Of a stretch of 16,154 bases of DNA, positions 14,700-16,154 are shown piece after piece. The DNA is from an uncultured Eggerthella sp. Lineage in GTDB: Bacteria; Actinomycetota; Coriobacteriia; Coriobacteriales; Eggerthellaceae. The notes beneath the pieces are model-generated. The model searched no databases. It worked only from the letters and a program-made list of their open reading frames with translations, and was not told the DNA's origin. The DNA lies in assembly GCA_900548955.1 (NCBI GenBank), contig URMQ01000027.1, positions 1 through 16,154 of the forward strand, written 5' to 3'. The translations under genes were made by a program, and so were the position numbers. The stretch's first letter is position 1. Each line of letters opens with the position of its first letter.

Positions 14700-15950
14700 T
14701 TAGAAGCTTGGATACAGAGGATGCTTTGCAAGCATTTCGCTTACCTCAGCAGCAATTTCCTTCAAGCGAGCCTCATCGTTTGCGCTATACACACTTGCTG
14801 CAATCAGCTGACCGATACGAGTAAATTCATCTTTGTTGAAACCACGCGTAGTTGCAGCAGCAGAGCCAACACGAATACCACTAGTAACGAAGGGCGAGCG
14901 TGTTTCATTAGGAATGGTGTTCTTGTTTACCGTCAAGCCGACGCTTTCAAGAACCTTTTCAGCATCCTTGCCTGTAATATCTGCAGGAGTAAGATCAACC
15001 AAGCACAGGTGATTGTCGGTGCCACCGGATACCAGGCGAAGTCCACCATCAACCATACCTTCACCCATAGCGGAAGAATTTTCCACTACCTGGTCAATAT
15101 AAGTCTTGAATTCTGGCTGCAATGCTTCGCCAAAAGCAACCGCCTTAGCTGCAATAATGTGCATCAAAGGACCACCCTGAGAACCAGGGAATACCGCCTT
15201 ATCAATTTTCTTAGCGATTTCTTCATTATTAGTAAGAATGAAACCACCACGAGGACCGCGCAGCGTTTTGTGGCTGGTAGAAGTAACCACATCGGCATAA
15301 GGAACAGGGCTTGGATGGGCGCCTGTTGCAACAAGACCCGCGATATGAGCCATATCGATCATTAAATATGCGCCAACCTCGTCAGCAATTTCACGCATAC
15401 GCTTAAAGTCGATAACGCGAGGATAGGCAGAAGCGCCGCCCACAATCAGCTTCGGTTTACATTCTTTAGCAATGCGCTCCATTTCATCGTAGTCAATTAA
15501 CTCAGTTTCAGGATTAACGCCATAAGCAACAATGCGATAATCCTTACCAGAAAAGTTAACTGGAGATCCATGGGTCAAATGTCCACCATGATCAAGTGAC
15601 AAACCCAATACGGTATCGCCTAAGCTTACCAATGCTTGATAGGCAGCTAAATTCGCATTAGCACCACTATGAGGCTGAACATTTGCAAAGTTGCAGTTGA
15701 ACAGTTTCTTCGCACGATCGCGAGCAAGGTCTTCAACAATATCTACCTTTTCGCAACCACCGTAATAACGCTTTCCAGGATAACCTTCAGCATATTTATT
15801 AGTAAGCACAGAGCCCATAGCCTGCATTACCGCTGGTGACGCAAAGTTTTCTGAAGCAATTAATTCGATAGATGAACGCTGGCGTGACAACTCCTGTTCA
15901 ATCGCATCTGCTACTTGGGGGTCTTCAGCGGAAAGTTGTTCGAGGAACAT
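14700..15950 (-). CDS. glyA: Serine hydroxymethyltransferase
   Basis: PLP enzyme interconverting serine and glycine while loading one-carbon units on tetrahydrofolate; cytoplasmic, supplying purine, thymidylate and methionine synthesis. It has 416 residues, the usual length. Seen: IELIASENF near the start, TNKYAEGYPGKRYYGGC, VQPHSGANANLAAYQAL, DHGGHLTHG, MIDMAHIAGLVATG and the PLP lysine K228 in STSHKTLRGPRGG, followed by FPGSQGGPLMH and a C-terminal domain ending KHPLYPSF. The ATG follows AAAGGAG by 10 nt. It is bounded by a terminator on each side, so it is probably monocistronic; a weak TTGGCT/TACGAA pair lies upstream but is not convincing. It stands before upp, as in several Firmicutes. 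Confidence 0.97.
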   Translation of the reverse strand: MFLEQLSAEDPQVADAIEQELSRQRSSIELIASENFASPAVMQAMGSVLTNKYAEGYPGKRYYGGCEKVDIVEDLARDRAKKLFNCNFANVQPHSGANANLAAYQALVSLGDTVLGLSLDHGGHLTHGSPVNFSGKDYRIVAYGVNPETELIDYDEMERIAKECKPKLIVGGASAYPRVIDFKRMREIADEVGAYLMIDMAHIAGLVATGAHPSPVPYADVVTSTSHKTLRGPRGGFILTNNEEIAKKIDKAVFPGSQGGPLMHIIAAKAVAFGEALQPEFKTYIDQVVENSSAMGEGMVDGGLRLVSGGTDNHLCLVDLTPADITGKDAEKVLESVGLTVNKNTIPNETRSPFVTSGIRVGSAAATTRGFNKDEFTRIGQLIAASVYSANDEARLKEIAAEVSEMLAKHPLYPSF

Positions 15951-16018
15951 AGCTATTGTGCTCCTTTCAAGCGGTTCCTTTACTCATTTCTGTTCGTACC
16001 ACCTTAGCACATCGAGCC

Positions 16019-16053
16019 AAAACAAAAATAGGACGGGCATTAATCCCGTCCTA
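16019..16053 (-). terminator. Intrinsic terminator of the gene upstream of glyA
   Basis: Perfect 9 bp arms TAGGACGGG / CCCGTCCTA around a 7 nt loop are followed on the minus strand by TTTTTGTTTTGG. The strong U-tract and position just after the partial gene at the right edge fix the direction. Confidence 0.9.
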
Positions 16054-16093
16054 CTGTTTCATGGTTTTTACTTAAACGGTAGTTAGTCGCACT

Positions 16094-16154
16094 TTATGCG
16101 TAATCGCCAACCATAGCATCCATCAGAGCAGTCTGATTTGCAGCACCCTGATCA
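16094..16154 (-). CDS. C-terminal end of an unidentified gene (partial)
   Basis: The last 20 codons of a minus-strand frame entering from the right edge, ending DQGAANQTALMDAMVGDYA and a TAA stop. A strong terminator follows 41 bp later, which supports this being a real gene end. The fragment is too short to assign: in relatives with a similar order the neighbour can be rpiB, but this tail does not resemble the usual RpiB C-terminus. One of the two other minus-strand frames hits a stop early; the third is open but runs past the terminator-side gap and looks less protein-like. Confidence 0.55.
   Translation of the reverse strand, partial: DQGAANQTALMDAMVGDYA

Noticed and set aside
1..16154. 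CRISPR arrays, tRNA or rRNA genes, complete insertion sequences
   Set aside because: No regularly spaced repeats, tRNA-like cloverleaf blocks, rRNA motifs or transposase frames were seen on reading both strands, though without a covariance-model search a small RNA could be missed.

Overview
The window looks like a chromosomal segment of a moderately low-GC actinobacterium, most likely Coriobacteriia (Eggerthellaceae or Atopobiaceae type). This is inferred from protein character: an actinobacterial-style gamma subunit, a signal-bearing b subunit, and an FeS-flavin enoate-reductase-type protein of the kind abundant in that class. No database comparison was possible, and GC content was judged by eye. 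Nearly everything is on the minus strand; the exception is one flavoenzyme gene. The window reads mostly as core housekeeping DNA, with local oddities.

Right to left (direction of transcription): the last codons of an unidentified gene (16094-16154) end at a strong terminator. Next come glyA (serine hydroxymethyltransferase) with its own terminator, then upp (uracil phosphoribosyltransferase) and a comEB-type dCMP deaminase. After a 378 bp regulatory gap comes a complete F1Fo ATP synthase operon in the order atpI-like, atpB(a), atpE(c), atpF(b), atpH(delta), atpA(alpha), atpG(gamma), atpD(beta), atpC(epsilon). It ends at a near-perfect intrinsic terminator (5779-5813). The glyA-upp-atp order is also known from Firmicutes.

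The most unusual point is a second, divergent, intact epsilon-subunit gene (5097-5558). It lies just beyond the operon terminator, in the same orientation, with its own strong ribosome binding site and a candidate promoter overlapped by a perfect inverted repeat. The two epsilons are about 55% identical by hand count. This suggests an alternative, separately regulated epsilon that could change the inhibition state of the ATP synthase.

Left of this, a plus-strand gene (2964-4913) encodes a 2,4-dienoyl-CoA reductase/old-yellow-enzyme-family FMN-4Fe4S-FAD protein. It diverges from dnaE (29-2599, minus). dnaE has intact PHP and catalytic motifs, but its reading frame stops at 856 residues, just after the helix-hairpin-helix. 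The expected clamp-binding, OB-fold and tau-binding C-terminus is missing, and the sequence turns AT-rich at the window edge.

Regulatory signals of note sit before the ATP synthase operon: an exact CRP-type box (TGTGA-N6-TCACA) about 82 bp upstream of the inferred start site, a perfect -10 (TATAAT), a perfect 7-bp-arm palindrome over the start site, and a leader hairpin. No tRNA, rRNA, CRISPR array or complete insertion sequence was seen.
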